NCBI GenBank assembly: GCA_964505215.1 | Contig: CAZDGU010000007.1 | Span: 96,018 to 160,017, forward strand | Direction: 5' to 3' | Source of the DNA: Gracilimonas sp964505215 | Lineage (GTDB): Bacteria; Bacteroidota; Rhodothermia; Balneolales; Balneolaceae | Length of the DNA: 64,000 bases | Part shown: piece by piece, positions 16,514-26,323 of the stretch | Position numbering within the stretch: the stretch's first letter is position 1 | Layout of the letters: every line of letters starts with the position of its first letter | The notes under the pieces: model-generated | The model's database searches: none | What the model was told of the DNA's origin: nothing | The model's input: only the letters and a program-made list of their open reading frames with translations | Made by a program: the position numbers and the translations under genes

Positions 16514-16516
16514 TCT

Positions 16517-18610
16517 TCAAGGCAAAGAATAATATTTTCGGAGCATCCACTCGGTACCTAAGAGCAGTAAAACCAGTGCAAACCAGAACAGAGAGCGAAC
16601 GGGAAATGAGTAGTTTTCGACCCTTTCTGTGCGGCTGTTTAGCAACTGTGCGCTTTGCAGGCTGTCCCATAGAGCGTCTGCATTTTGGTATTCGAAAAAA
16701 TTACCGCCCGAGTTAGTGGCAATGGAGCGCAACAGATCATCATTCCGAACGGTGTTGGTGAGCTCCGAACTGGAATTAGATACCATAAACTCCCCCGATT
16801 GTGTTTCTATAACCCGATTTCCTTTGCGAGCTGTAGCTTCGTAATGGTACATTCCTTCCGAAAGCCTGGGAAAGCTAAGCTGATAATTTCCATTACCGGC
16901 ATTTCTCATATTAAAAGTACGCACAGGTTCACCATCTGATTTCATTTCTATTTCAATAATTCCATCATTTTCAGGCTCATCCCGCTCGTTTCTTAGGCTT
17001 CCATTCAGTGTAGGAGCCTCGGCTGTGGTAAATGTTTTTTTGGAAGGAGTCACCCGTAATTTTCTGTTATCAGGGTCGCTGGCCGTCCAGGAAATAAGGT
17101 TAGTAAACAGTTGATTCGTATAATTTTGTTGCGACGGATTTGGATTTCTCAGCAGCCTGAACCAGCCCCAGGGAAGTACGTGTCCGCGCCGCATATTTCC
17201 CTGTTCTGTTACCGCCAAAGCAGGAGCATCGGTATTCAACCCATCAAAAATAGTAGCATATAATGCAGTGCCCGATAATTCCGAAAGTTCAGCTCGCAGC
17301 GGACCGTATAGCGTGGGCAACTCCAATAAGTTCAGGGGAGGAAGTTCCATTACGGGCTGCTCTTCTTCATTAGCTAATTGCTCCAAATTCACCTTGGCAA
17401 CCTGGTTAGATTTTGGAGTAATCAGCTCGATTCCGGCTTCCGATAATCCTCTTCCACTGCGCGGACTAAGCTCAAAAAACAGGGTAGGCGTGGAGCTCAT
17501 CAAATTCAGCAGCACGGGAGGAATGCTCTCCGGAGGTGCTCCATGAATAATAATTAAGTTTGGATCCGGATTATCAGGCAGGTCTTCAATAAAACGGTTA
17601 TTTCCTAACCAGGTTAGAGTGGTAAGTTCATTATTTTCATCATGCCGAATAACTGAACGCACCGCTTTTACATCGGGGTGAATTTCAAAAGCAATGTGTA
17701 ATATTTTCACTTTACTGTCTAAAATATCGATCGGAAAGCGGTAGATGTTATTCTCTTCGGTCCATTCGCCCGGCAGCGGTTCTGCTGTAATTTCATACTG
17801 TTTCAAGCCGGTTTCTGTGGCTTCCAGCTCAAACTGTACTTTTTTAATTTGCCGATCGGTATCAAAAGTAATTTGTTTGGATTGAAGGGTTTCTCCCTCT
17901 GCCTTTAAAGAAACCGTAACCGTATTATTGGCATAACCTGACTGAGATAACTCGGCCTCGATGGCGTGCTTGGTGTTGGTATAGCCGGTGGAATTTGTTA
18001 ACACATTTGCAACGGAAATGTCGCGCACAGTAGAGGTATCGCCAATGGCAATGGTGTATATCGGAATGACGGAGCCTGAGGCATCTACGGCAGGATTTCG
18101 GCCATAGGTGATAATGCCATCCGAGATGATGACAGCCGCCTGAACTTCTTCCTTCATTTCTAAAACAGAAGTCACAGGCTGGGAAAGATTGGTTTGATTT
18201 TCCGTTGCCATAATCGAATCGGGATGAATGTCGGCAATACGCTCACCCATAGAATAAAAGCTGACGTCCGCCCGGGTTTGATTAGCGAAGTCCAGCGTTT
18301 CTAACAGCTGATTATAGCTTTCAAGCCCTTGGTAATCGCCTTTTTGAATTCCAACACTTTCCGAATTATCCAAAAAAACAGCTAAACCGGGCTTGCGTTC
18401 CACTTGCTTGGATGAGTAAAAATAGGGATTAAGCAGTAACAGCAAAATCAGCACAAAAGCACTGCCCCTTAAGGCCATTAGCACGCCACGGGAAAGGGCC
18501 GGAATACTCTCAAACTTTCGATAGGATGCCCAGGCTAACGTCAGCAATAAAATAGCAATAACAATAACTAAGGCCGGAGAAACAATATGTTGAAAGCCTT
18601 GAAAGTCCAC
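16517..18610 (-). CDS. Membrane-anchored von Willebrand factor A protein, partner of MoxR ATPase
   Basis: 697 residues. Two N-terminal transmembrane helices (about 11-29 and 45-62) are followed by a vWA domain with the metal-binding MIDAS start DNSES at 81-85. A long beta-rich periplasmic region follows, then a final transmembrane helix (SLFWFALVLLLLGTEWML) at the C-terminus. vWA proteins of this layout commonly pair with MoxR AAA+ ATPases, and here moxR ends 14 bp upstream. MoxR-vWA pairs are thought to act in assembly or maturation of other proteins. Position after three foldase genes fits an envelope quality-control role, which is inference. Confidence 0.8.
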   Translation of the reverse strand: MDFQGFQHIVSPALVIVIAILLLTLAWASYRKFESIPALSRGVLMALRGSAFVLILLLLLNPYFYSSKQVERKPGLAVFLDNSESVGIQKGDYQGLESYNQLLETLDFANQTRADVSFYSMGERIADIHPDSIMATENQTNLSQPVTSVLEMKEEVQAAVIISDGIITYGRNPAVDASGSVIPIYTIAIGDTSTVRDISVANVLTNSTGYTNTKHAIEAELSQSGYANNTVTVSLKAEGETLQSKQITFDTDRQIKKVQFELEATETGLKQYEITAEPLPGEWTEENNIYRFPIDILDSKVKILHIAFEIHPDVKAVRSVIRHDENNELTTLTWLGNNRFIEDLPDNPDPNLIIIHGAPPESIPPVLLNLMSSTPTLFFELSPRSGRGLSEAGIELITPKSNQVAKVNLEQLANEEEQPVMELPPLNLLELPTLYGPLRAELSELSGTALYATIFDGLNTDAPALAVTEQGNMRRGHVLPWGWFRLLRNPNPSQQNYTNQLFTNLISWTASDPDNRKLRVTPSKKTFTTAEAPTLNGSLRNERDEPENDGIIEIEMKSDGEPVRTFNMRNAGNGNYQLSFPRLSEGMYHYEATARKGNRVIETQSGEFMVSNSSSELTNTVRNDDLLRSIATNSGGNFFEYQNADALWDSLQSAQLLNSRTERVENYSFPVRSLFWFALVLLLLGTEWMLRKYYSLP

Positions 18611-18624
18611 CGGTACTCCTTCAG

Positions 18625-19617
18625 TTAAGTGTTATTTTTGGTAAGCATATTAATGAGCTTTACGGTGGTAAATCCTTCGGCTTCAGCCGCGTAATTATTA
18701 ACAATACGATGCCTTAAAACGGGAATAGCCAAAGCGGTAATATCTTCTTCAGTTACGTGATAACGTCCCTGAGAAAGTGCGCGTGCCTTTCCGCCTAAAA
18801 TTAAATATTGTGAGGCTCTGGGACCGGCTCCCCAGCTCATGTACTTATTAATAAAATCGGGAGCCATGGGCGTATTCGGGCGCGTTTTGGAAACCAATTC
18901 AACAGCATAATCCAGCACGCTTTCCGGTACGGGAACTTCCCGCACTAAGTCTTGCAGCTCTTTAATTTTCTCTTTCGAAATCAAAGCCTGAATATCTGCT
19001 TTGTGATGGGCTGTGGTCTGGCTTACAATTTCTTTTTCCTCTTCCAAAGAAGGGTAATCAACCCAAAGATTAAACATAAATCGGTCGAGCTGGGCTTCAG
19101 GAAGGGGATAGGTTCCTTCTTGTTCAATAGGGTTTTGGGTTGCCAATACAAAAAACGGCGTGTCCAGATTATAGGTTTTACCTGCTGTGGTAACGCTGTA
19201 TTCCTGCATGCCTTCTAAAAGAGCGGCCTGGGTTTTAGGAGGCGTTCGGTTAATTTCATCAGCCAGCACAATGTTGGCAAAAACCGGTCCCTTGATGAAG
19301 GTAAATTCCTTTCGTCCGGTATCTTTGTTTTCTTCAATAACCTCGGTTCCCGTTATATCGCCGGGCATAAGGTCGGGGGTGAATTGAATTCGACTGAAAG
19401 ATAAGTTCAATGACTCAGCTAACGTTCTAATCAGCAATGTTTTAGCCAGTCCGGGCACGCCTACTAACACACAATGCCCTTTTGAGAATAAGCTGATTAG
19501 CAGCAGGTCAATAACATCTTCCTGCCCAATTACGGCCTTGTGGATTTCTTTTTTTATTTGATGAAATACTTCATGAAACTCATCGGCTAATTTTACCGCG
19601 TCCTTGTCGGCATTCAT
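18625..19617 (-). CDS. MoxR-family AAA+ ATPase
   Basis: 330 residues, standard MoxR length. Walker A is GVPGLAKT (53-60). Walker B is IVLADEINR, with the following RTPPKTQAALLEGM. The sensor-1 region is FVLATQNPIEQEGTYPLPEAQLD in two parts around residues 165-187. The start overlaps the surA stop (ATGA). These ATPases act in the cytoplasm on a vWA partner, here the next gene downstream. The substrate is unknown. Confidence 0.92.
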   Translation of the reverse strand: MNADKDAVKLADEFHEVFHQIKKEIHKAVIGQEDVIDLLLISLFSKGHCVLVGVPGLAKTLLIRTLAESLNLSFSRIQFTPDLMPGDITGTEVIEENKDTGRKEFTFIKGPVFANIVLADEINRTPPKTQAALLEGMQEYSVTTAGKTYNLDTPFFVLATQNPIEQEGTYPLPEAQLDRFMFNLWVDYPSLEEEKEIVSQTTAHHKADIQALISKEKIKELQDLVREVPVPESVLDYAVELVSKTRPNTPMAPDFINKYMSWGAGPRASQYLILGGKARALSQGRYHVTEEDITALAIPVLRHRIVNNYAAEAEGFTTVKLINMLTKNNT

Positions 19618-20984
19618 AAACTATTCTCCTTGGCAGGTATATCAATTTTGTATTCAATATAAATGTCATCTCGCAGCTCTTGCATCCATTTTTCCATTAC
19701 GCGATACTGCTTTTGCTGCAATGCAATGGTTTTGATGCGCTCATAGTCTTGCTTCAGATTTGCGATATGTTCGGGAATTTGCCTATCGAGGCGAACAATG
19801 CGATAGGCTTTGGTATTCTTACTTTGTAAGGTAAACGATTTCGGTTCAGAAATATATCCTACTTCATCCATAAGCAGCACTATTCTGTACATTGCAGGAT
19901 CTAAACGCGTGAGTGCAATCAGTCGCTCATTGCTTTGAGGATCAAATATTTTTCCGCCCAAGTTTGCAGTAGCCGGATCTTCACTTTGCTCACGTGCCAC
20001 TTGTGCAAACGTGACGTCTTCATTGTTCATTATGCTGTCCCGAAGGGTGTTTAGCCGCTCAATAGCATATTCTTCATCCAGCTGTTCCGAATCTACCGTA
20101 ATTAAAATATGGTTGGTTTCAATTTTATCGCCCACGCGTCGCTTCAGCTTTATAATATGATAGCCGAATTGAGATTCTACCACTTCAGAAATACCACCGG
20201 GCTGTAAAGCTGCCGCTGCTGCTGAATACTCCGAAACCAGGTCATTCAATGACATCAGCGGGAGCAAGCCACCATTTTTGCCGGTGTTTTTGTCATCACT
20301 GTGGCGCTTCGCCAGCTCTTCAATCGGTATATTATGCGTAATAATGGAATCTCGAAGCTGTTTAGCAAATTCAAAAGCGGCCTGTTTGGCGTTTTCTTTT
20401 GCTGGAGGAATAATCACAATTTGGGAAAGGGCTACCTGCTCCGGAATAGTAGGAAGGGAGTCGGTTGGAATTTTATTGAAGAATTCTTCCACCTCAGGAC
20501 GTGTAATTTTGATAGACTGCACTTTTTGCTGCTGAACGCGGCTGGTAATAATTTGTTCGCGGAAGTCTTCTCTAAAATCAGCTTTTAACTGCAATAAAGA
20601 CTTTCCAAAAGCCTGCTCCAACGCTTGCTCACTGCCGGCTTGTGCAATTAACTGCTGAATACGCTGATCCATTTGCAGCTCTACCTCATCATCAGAAACG
20701 GTGATGGAGTCAATTTCTGCTTTTTCGAGCAGCATATATTCCTCCACAGCCGATTCTAAAAAGTTATACCAAAGTTCTTTACTGAATTCAACAGGCTGGC
20801 CCTGAACGCGAGCCTGGCGCATATAATCAGCTACTCTTTGATCAATCTCTGACTTAAGAACAATATTGTCATTCACATGAGCAACAATTTGATCGGCTAA
20901 CTGCTTAGAATTCTGGGCTTGAGAGGGCGTTATAAATAGTAAAGATATAAAAAGAAGGAGAACAGAGATGTAAGTATTATTCAT
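19614..20984 (-). CDS. surA: SurA-type periplasmic peptidyl-prolyl isomerase / chaperone
   Basis: 456 residues with a signal peptide (VLLLFISLLFITPSQAQ). A SurA N-terminal chaperone domain with VAHVNDNIVLKSEIDQRV follows, then two parvulin domains: ALSQIVIIPP to FGYHIIKL (about 190-290) and NHILI onward (about 300-400). SurA carries unfolded outer-membrane proteins across the periplasm. It lies 7 bp downstream of the second foldase gene and overlaps moxR by 4 bp, so it belongs to a single long operon. Confidence 0.88.
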   Translation of the reverse strand: MNNTYISVLLLFISLLFITPSQAQNSKQLADQIVAHVNDNIVLKSEIDQRVADYMRQARVQGQPVEFSKELWYNFLESAVEEYMLLEKAEIDSITVSDDEVELQMDQRIQQLIAQAGSEQALEQAFGKSLLQLKADFREDFREQIITSRVQQQKVQSIKITRPEVEEFFNKIPTDSLPTIPEQVALSQIVIIPPAKENAKQAAFEFAKQLRDSIITHNIPIEELAKRHSDDKNTGKNGGLLPLMSLNDLVSEYSAAAAALQPGGISEVVESQFGYHIIKLKRRVGDKIETNHILITVDSEQLDEEYAIERLNTLRDSIMNNEDVTFAQVAREQSEDPATANLGGKIFDPQSNERLIALTRLDPAMYRIVLLMDEVGYISEPKSFTLQSKNTKAYRIVRLDRQIPEHIANLKQDYERIKTIALQQKQYRVMEKWMQELRDDIYIEYKIDIPAKENSL

Positions 20985-20991
20985 CAGTAAG

Positions 20992-21894
20992 TTAATTCAA
21001 TGAGGCAGTATCAGCTACTGCGCTATTCGTTTGTTTAGTAACGTTATAAATTTTGATTTCATTATTCGCTTGCCCCTGAAGATAAAGATTCTTTACGTAT
21101 GTGTTGAAGGCTCTTTTGCGTTTCTCCAGCGTCAGCCATTCTTGAATTTGATCAATCAGCCAGTCTAAGTCGGGGTGATCGCCCTGTGGACGTTCAGCCA
21201 TTAACTGCACAAAATGATACTCATTCCCGGAGCGATAAATAGGAGAGATTTCGGAGGGACCTATAATTTTCAGATACCTGTTAAGCATCGAAATCTCACC
21301 TCCGGCTGTTGATATGGGCCAAAAACGACCGGATTCTCGAATTTTCAAATCGGCATATTTCGAATATTCTTTAGCTACCGTTTCCCATTCTATGCCGCGC
21401 ATCAAATCTCTTTTTGCATTTTCAGCATCGGCCCGGCTGGCAGCTACTAAATGCCGGTACTGCACATAGCGCTCATCTAAAGTGAATTTATCTTTGTGCT
21501 GCTGGTAGTAATTGCGAGCTTCCTGTTCGCTTACTTTTGTTTCGTTTTGAAGTTCAGTTATGATATAATCCTGAACCGACTGAAGTATAAACTCCTCCCG
21601 AATTCGAGCTAACTTTTGCTGAACCTGTTTTCTTTGGGTGAAGTTGAGCCGGTTTGCTTCCTGAAGAACAATATGCCGTCTAATCCACTCATCCCTGTAA
21701 TTTAGGTAGGCAGAAAGGCTGTCTGCCTCAAAAATATGAGTTGGAATTTCAGCTCTTGCTTCTGCCCGGGTTAGCCGGTTATTGCCAACCTCGGCCAGTA
21801 AGGCAGAAGGAGTACCGGACTTTTTGGTACAAGAAGTAACAAAAAAGCCGGTGCACAGAAACACCATTAATAATATGTGTTTACTTGTTCTCAA
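20992..21894 (-). CDS. PpiC-like lipoprotein with degenerate parvulin domain
   Basis: 300 residues with a lipoprotein signal (FFVTSC). An N-terminal helical SurA/PrsA-like part follows (RAEARAEIPTHIFEADS and onward). The parvulin-like segment (YVQYRHLVAASRADAENAK to YHFVQLM) keeps the outline but loses most of the GGdLG/FGyHI signatures. It is likely a chaperone without isomerase activity. It overlaps the upstream PpiC gene by 4 bp and precedes surA by 7 bp. A lipid-anchored holdase role is inferred. Confidence 0.72.
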   Translation of the reverse strand: MRTSKHILLMVFLCTGFFVTSCTKKSGTPSALLAEVGNNRLTRAEARAEIPTHIFEADSLSAYLNYRDEWIRRHIVLQEANRLNFTQRKQVQQKLARIREEFILQSVQDYIITELQNETKVSEQEARNYYQQHKDKFTLDERYVQYRHLVAASRADAENAKRDLMRGIEWETVAKEYSKYADLKIRESGRFWPISTAGGEISMLNRYLKIIGPSEISPIYRSGNEYHFVQLMAERPQGDHPDLDWLIDQIQEWLTLEKRKRAFNTYVKNLYLQGQANNEIKIYNVTKQTNSAVADTASLN

Positions 21895-23831
21895 GAATCC
21901 TTTTCAAAAGCCTTTTTTAGTTTCTTTTGGTCCGCTTTAATCTTGTAAGTGCGGCGGAGTTCTTCCAGCCAGGCCTGTTCTCTTTCGGGCTGATATTTAG
22001 AAAGCAAGCGGTTAAAGGCTTCCTCAAAAGTCATCCGGCGAGCGGGCAGCCGGTCTTCCAGCCAAAATACACCACGCAGTTTATTATAATCAAAATGCTC
22101 CGAAAAGCTTTGCTCTTTCATTTCAGCTAACCTGTCAAAAGGCTCTTCCGTAAAACTTGTGGTAGAATCGCTGGAAACTCCCAACCGTTCAACATGCTTT
22201 TTGAGACTGTCTAATTCAACGCCATCGTTAGCAAAAGCCTGAGCTTGTGTAAGAACAGAATCGTGGCGAGCCGTTAGCAAATAGTAATAAGGCCGCTCCG
22301 GATACTGATACTCAGAGATATTGGCCTCATAAATGGCGCGTAATTTAGTAGAATCTACCGTAGCTGCACTCCATACGTTATCATCATTGATATTATAAAC
22401 CACCAGCCCGTTTAAGTAATTTTCTGACTGTTTCTCAAATTCAGGAAATTGCTTCATGGTTAACTCAATCACATGAGAGTCCACTGCAAACTGGGTAAAA
22501 TCATCAAACCAATCGCGTCTATACTCTGCGGCATATCGTCGGCCATAATTATCACCAAGATATTGCTGATAGTCTTTTACCGAATACTTCTTTCCGTTAA
22601 AAGTAAATACAGTATTGTTGAGAATACGCTCAGGGACGGAGAGATCCGAAATAGCGGTACTGTCAAAACCGGCTAACCATTTCTCATAAGCAGCCAGCGA
22701 GGCCGTTTCGGTTGATGCATTAAATCTGTCTTTTAAGTAATCTACTGCAAATTGATTGCTTTCTTTGTAGTAAGGAGAGTTATTTAAGTTATTTCTCAGC
22801 GTTTTGTCCCGTTCTTCTTCAGAAGCGTAGGTTTCTACCGAATCAATTTTAAATATGTGATAACCATAAGGCGTTTTTGCAGGTGCTGAATAGGGCAGGG
22901 CAGGATCTTGTTGTACTATTGCATCTACAAAATCGGGAGCAAAATTAGCCTGATAACTCACCCAGCCAATACGCCCGTTGTTTCTTTTGGATGCTCCATC
23001 TTCGGTATAAGCGTTAAGCACTTGGTTCCAAACTTTACCGTTTTCAAGCTCCTCATAAGCCTCATGAATTTTATCGTAGGCGGTGGAGTCCGGGGTATCT
23101 CTCACAAAAATATGATTTACCAATCGAGCGGGAGTTCGGGGCCTTTTATCTTGCAGTAAAACAATGTGATAACCGAACTGGGTTTTGAATGGCTCCGAAA
23201 TTTCTCCGACTTCCAGATTATAAGCCACATCTTCGTATTCAACAACGGTGCGCCCGGCTGAAATCCATGGAATGGCGCCGCCCATGCTGCGCCCGCGCTG
23301 GGTTGATGAGTACTTTTGGTTAACCTGCTCAAGGTCTACTCCATTTTCCATTTCCTGCTTTGCTTGCTTCAGCTTGGCGATAACTTCGTCCACTTCATCC
23401 TGCGGTGCTTCTTCATTAACAGCAATCAGAATATGGAAAGTTTTGAGTTCGAGATCTGCTCTTTTTTTATATTCATCAAAAGCAGCGGGTTTAATTTCTT
23501 GCTCTAACCAATGGGCATAAGCGGCTTGTTTTACATAGGTTGTATGTTCCTCAAGCAGGGTAGAGTCTTGATAATATCCCTGATCTTTGGCCGCTAACAG
23601 TTTTGCTTTATAATCCAGATAAATGGGAAGGAATTCTTCGAGATCTTTAAGAGTAGCAGATCCGGTTCTGTTTCCGCTGTTAAAATTCTCTTTTAACTCG
23701 GCATAGGTAACTTTTTGCTTACCTACTTTTCCAACCACGGTTTTGTCATTTTTTGATTGTCCTAACAATAAGGTTGGGAAGAATAACAGTAAAAACAAAA
23801 CATAGAATGATCGATTATTTCTGTTCGTCAT
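21891..23831 (-). CDS. Large PpiC/parvulin peptidyl-prolyl isomerase
   Basis: The ATG at 23831 gives a compact signal peptide (SFYVLFLLLFFPTLLLG). A TTG at 23864 in the same frame would add 11 basic residues and is less likely. 646 residues. The first parvulin domain runs from FHILIAVNEE to FGYHIVLLQDKRP (about 125-235), a second from VNHIFVRD to YGYHIFKID (about 240-350). A long helical C-terminal half follows. It is probably a periplasmic foldase for outer-membrane or secreted proteins. It is first of three adjacent foldase genes and lies 34 bp after the nucleoside transporter. Confidence 0.85.
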   Translation of the reverse strand: MTNRNNRSFYVLFLLLFFPTLLLGQSKNDKTVVGKVGKQKVTYAELKENFNSGNRTGSATLKDLEEFLPIYLDYKAKLLAAKDQGYYQDSTLLEEHTTYVKQAAYAHWLEQEIKPAAFDEYKKRADLELKTFHILIAVNEEAPQDEVDEVIAKLKQAKQEMENGVDLEQVNQKYSSTQRGRSMGGAIPWISAGRTVVEYEDVAYNLEVGEISEPFKTQFGYHIVLLQDKRPRTPARLVNHIFVRDTPDSTAYDKIHEAYEELENGKVWNQVLNAYTEDGASKRNNGRIGWVSYQANFAPDFVDAIVQQDPALPYSAPAKTPYGYHIFKIDSVETYASEEERDKTLRNNLNNSPYYKESNQFAVDYLKDRFNASTETASLAAYEKWLAGFDSTAISDLSVPERILNNTVFTFNGKKYSVKDYQQYLGDNYGRRYAAEYRRDWFDDFTQFAVDSHVIELTMKQFPEFEKQSENYLNGLVVYNINDDNVWSAATVDSTKLRAIYEANISEYQYPERPYYYLLTARHDSVLTQAQAFANDGVELDSLKKHVERLGVSSDSTTSFTEEPFDRLAEMKEQSFSEHFDYNKLRGVFWLEDRLPARRMTFEEAFNRLLSKYQPEREQAWLEELRRTYKIKADQKKLKKAFEKDS

Positions 23832-23864
23832 TTCAGTAATTAATTTTTTTCTTGATGATTTCAA

Positions 23865-25193
23865 TTAAAAGAGCATTCCTGCAAAAGTAGCCGTCATTAA
23901 GTTAGCTAAGGTTCCGGCAAAAACAGCTTTAACACCGAATTTTGCCAGGTCAGCTTTACGGCTTGGTGCTAACCCGCCAATCCCGCCAATTTGAATGGCA
24001 ATGGATGAAAAATTAGCAAACCCACACAACGCAAAAGTAGCCATTGCTATTGTTTTGGGTGAAATAGCAGCTGCACTTACATTTTCAGCCAGCTGAAGAT
24101 AAGCTACAAACTCATTTAGCACAATTTTAGTACCCAACATTGAACCCATATTTATAGCATCGGCCCAGGGCACTCCAATAAGCCAGGCGATTGGCGCAAA
24201 CAGGGTTCCCAATATCATTTCTATAGTCAGAGTTTCTCCCAATAAAGAGGTAATTCCAAGTACGTCGCTTCCCCAGCCTAAAATGCCGTTAAACATGGCT
24301 AAAAGTGCAATAAAGGCTAATAACATGGCACCTACATTCAGCGCAAGCTGGAGTCCGGTTCCGGCTCCCGTGGCGGCAGCGTCAATTCCGTTGGCATCGG
24401 TTTTTTCTACTTTCATAGAAACATCGCCTTTAGTAACCGGTTCTTTTTCCTCGGGATATAAAATTTTAGCAATTACTAAAGCGGCAGGGGCGGCCATTAA
24501 ACTGGCTCCCAATAGTCGCTCGGCAAATAATTGCTGAGCCACGGCAATTTCCAATCCATTGGCTTCGGCAAAGGGCGTACCTAACATAGCTACGTAAGCG
24601 GCCATCACCCCGCCGGCAATGGTAGCCATTCCGCCGGTCATTACTACCATCAGCTCCGATTTGGTCATCTTTTTAATAAAGGGCTCAATTACAAGGGGAG
24701 CTTCGGTTTGTCCTACAAAAATATTTGATACTACCGAAAGCGTTTCTGCTCCGGAAGTTCCCAAAAGCTTTTGCATGCCTTTTGCAACCATCTTCACTAT
24801 AAATTGCAGAATGCCGTAGTGATATAGCAGAGCCGTCAGTGATGCAAAAAATACAATGGTTGGAAGCACTTGAAACGCAAAAAATACACCTAAGCTGTCT
24901 TCATACTCGGGGCCGTGACCTAATCTCCCAAATATAAACGAGGCGCCTTCTGATGTATAATTTAAAACCACTACGAAAAAGCCGGCTACTTTTTTGAATA
25001 AAATCATGGGCCAGCCCAGCGGAGCCCAAAAAGCACCTAATACATCAGCCTTCAAAATAAAAATGGCTAACAAAAACTGAATACCGATACCGATACCCAC
25101 TAATTTCCAATCTATTTTTTTACGATTGTTACTGAAAATGATTGCAAGGCCAAGCAGGCTTACAATTCCAATTACGCCACGTATGATATCCAT
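23865..25193 (-). CDS. Concentrative nucleoside transporter (CNT/NupC family)
   Basis: 442 residues, highly hydrophobic, with the CNT layout of three N-terminal helices (about 1-60) followed by the Gate and nucleoside-binding domains. Signatures include FVGQTEAPLVIEPFI and the C-terminal CGFANFSSIAIQIGGIG, both typical of sodium- or proton-coupled nucleoside symporters. It starts directly after the tdk stop codon (TAAATG). It thus supplies nucleosides including thymidine to the kinase encoded upstream, a coherent salvage pair. Confidence 0.92.
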   Translation of the reverse strand: MDIIRGVIGIVSLLGLAIIFSNNRKKIDWKLVGIGIGIQFLLAIFILKADVLGAFWAPLGWPMILFKKVAGFFVVVLNYTSEGASFIFGRLGHGPEYEDSLGVFFAFQVLPTIVFFASLTALLYHYGILQFIVKMVAKGMQKLLGTSGAETLSVVSNIFVGQTEAPLVIEPFIKKMTKSELMVVMTGGMATIAGGVMAAYVAMLGTPFAEANGLEIAVAQQLFAERLLGASLMAAPAALVIAKILYPEEKEPVTKGDVSMKVEKTDANGIDAAATGAGTGLQLALNVGAMLLAFIALLAMFNGILGWGSDVLGITSLLGETLTIEMILGTLFAPIAWLIGVPWADAINMGSMLGTKIVLNEFVAYLQLAENVSAAAISPKTIAMATFALCGFANFSSIAIQIGGIGGLAPSRKADLAKFGVKAVFAGTLANLMTATFAGMLF

Positions 25194-25865
25194 TTATGTA
25201 TGTTCTGTAGTTATTGATTCTTCGGTTTCTTTGGAATCCCCTGATTTATTTATCGCAGGATTTACAAAAGGTTTGATTGGACGGCCCCGCCTTTGATCTA
25301 CCGGGGGGCGGAAGCAGTGCCGGGCGCGGGGTTCGTAGGCATCGTATTCGCCAACTAAAACCTGACCTTCTTTTTCTACCACGCGCTGCGAGTAGTGCGC
25401 CATGGTTCCGCTTTCTGCGCAAACGGCATGCAGTTTTGTTACATACTCGGCAACGGCTAATAAGTAGGGCATGGGGCCAAAGGGTTTTCCTTCAAAGTCC
25501 ATGTCTAATCCCGCTATTATTACTCTTTTCCCATCGTTAGCCAGCGTGTTGGCTACATCAACCACACGATCATCAAAAAACTGTGCTTCATCAATACACA
25601 CTACGCGGGCGTCGCCGGTAAGCAGAACAATTTGGTCGGCCGTATCTACTAATATGCTGGGTAATGCTGTTTCATTATGTGAAACCACTTCATTATCACT
25701 ATAGCGTTTATCCAGAGCGGGTTTTACTACTACTACTTTTTGTCCGGCAATGTGAGCACGTTTTGCCCGGCGTATCAATTCCTCGGTTTTTCCGCTAAAC
25801 ATGCCGCCGCATACAACTTCAATCCAGCCAAATTCTCGAGGTGCTAACGAAGGTTCGTTAATCAT
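25194..25865 (-). CDS. tdk: Thymidine kinase
   Basis: Phosphorylates thymidine (type II TK fold). 223 residues. The P-loop GMFSGKT is at 21-27, and the Walker B-like VVCIDEAQFFDD near 88-98. The usual zinc-binding cysteines are partly lost: the first CxxC reads CAES and the second RHC. Structural zinc may be absent, a variation also tolerated elsewhere in the family. There is a Ser/Thr/Glu-rich C-terminal tail. It is the first gene of the tdk-transporter-foldase run and is divergent from greA over 458 bp. Confidence 0.92.
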   Translation of the reverse strand: MINEPSLAPREFGWIEVVCGGMFSGKTEELIRRAKRAHIAGQKVVVVKPALDKRYSDNEVVSHNETALPSILVDTADQIVLLTGDARVVCIDEAQFFDDRVVDVANTLANDGKRVIIAGLDMDFEGKPFGPMPYLLAVAEYVTKLHAVCAESGTMAHYSQRVVEKEGQVLVGEYDAYEPRARHCFRPPVDQRRGRPIKPFVNPAINKSGDSKETEESITTEHT

Positions 25866-26323
25866 TAAATTTCAGGTATAAATATTTTGGGTGTACCTTT
25901 TCATTTTGAGCTTGGAATATATCAGGCGAACAGCAGAAAAGGAAAAGCTAAATGAGAGTATTTTCAATTAATGATTATAACTCTGTTAATAGAGGAGTGA
26001 ATGCGAGGCAAATATTTTTAGAGCTGACGGTTGCCGCACTTTTTAAAGCTTTGGTGCTCATATTTTCTAAACGCGCCTTTGCAAATAACGTATTTTAAAA
26101 ATAATGGCTTTTAAAAAGAGCATTCTTCTAAATAGAAAGGCACAAATTCTGTTAAAAGAGGCTGTCGTTTAAATCTAAAACAAAGATGGATATACATTAT
26201 ATATCCTCTTATTTTGTGCAATAAATTTTTTGAAAACAAAAGGCGTCTGCTTCCGGTAGATTCCTTTTTTTATGTGCTAAAATTGAATACAATATGTATT
26301 GATATAAATATAAAGCAGAGATT
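25866..26323. other. Divergent intergenic region tdk / greA
   Basis: 458 bp, AT-rich, without a gene-like frame. It should hold promoters for both directions; I see no confident -33/-7 pair. A perfect inverted repeat GGATATA-CATTA-TATATCC lies at 26188-26206, a possible operator. Confidence 0.5.

Larger units (their letters stand above)
15751..16516. other. Gene-free repeat hub between convergent genes
   Basis: About 770 bp with no credible gene. A 120-codon frame at 16354-16716 runs through palindromes into the antisense of the vWA gene and is rejected. The region holds at least four unrelated inverted-repeat units (next entries). They lie between the terminated plus-strand pair and the 3' end of the minus-strand vWA gene, a typical landing place for non-coding repeats. 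Confidence 0.65.

Noticed and set aside
16354..16716. 120-codon plus-strand frame
   Set aside because: It begins in the repeat hub, runs through the 17-bp palindrome and then antisense to the vWA coding sequence.
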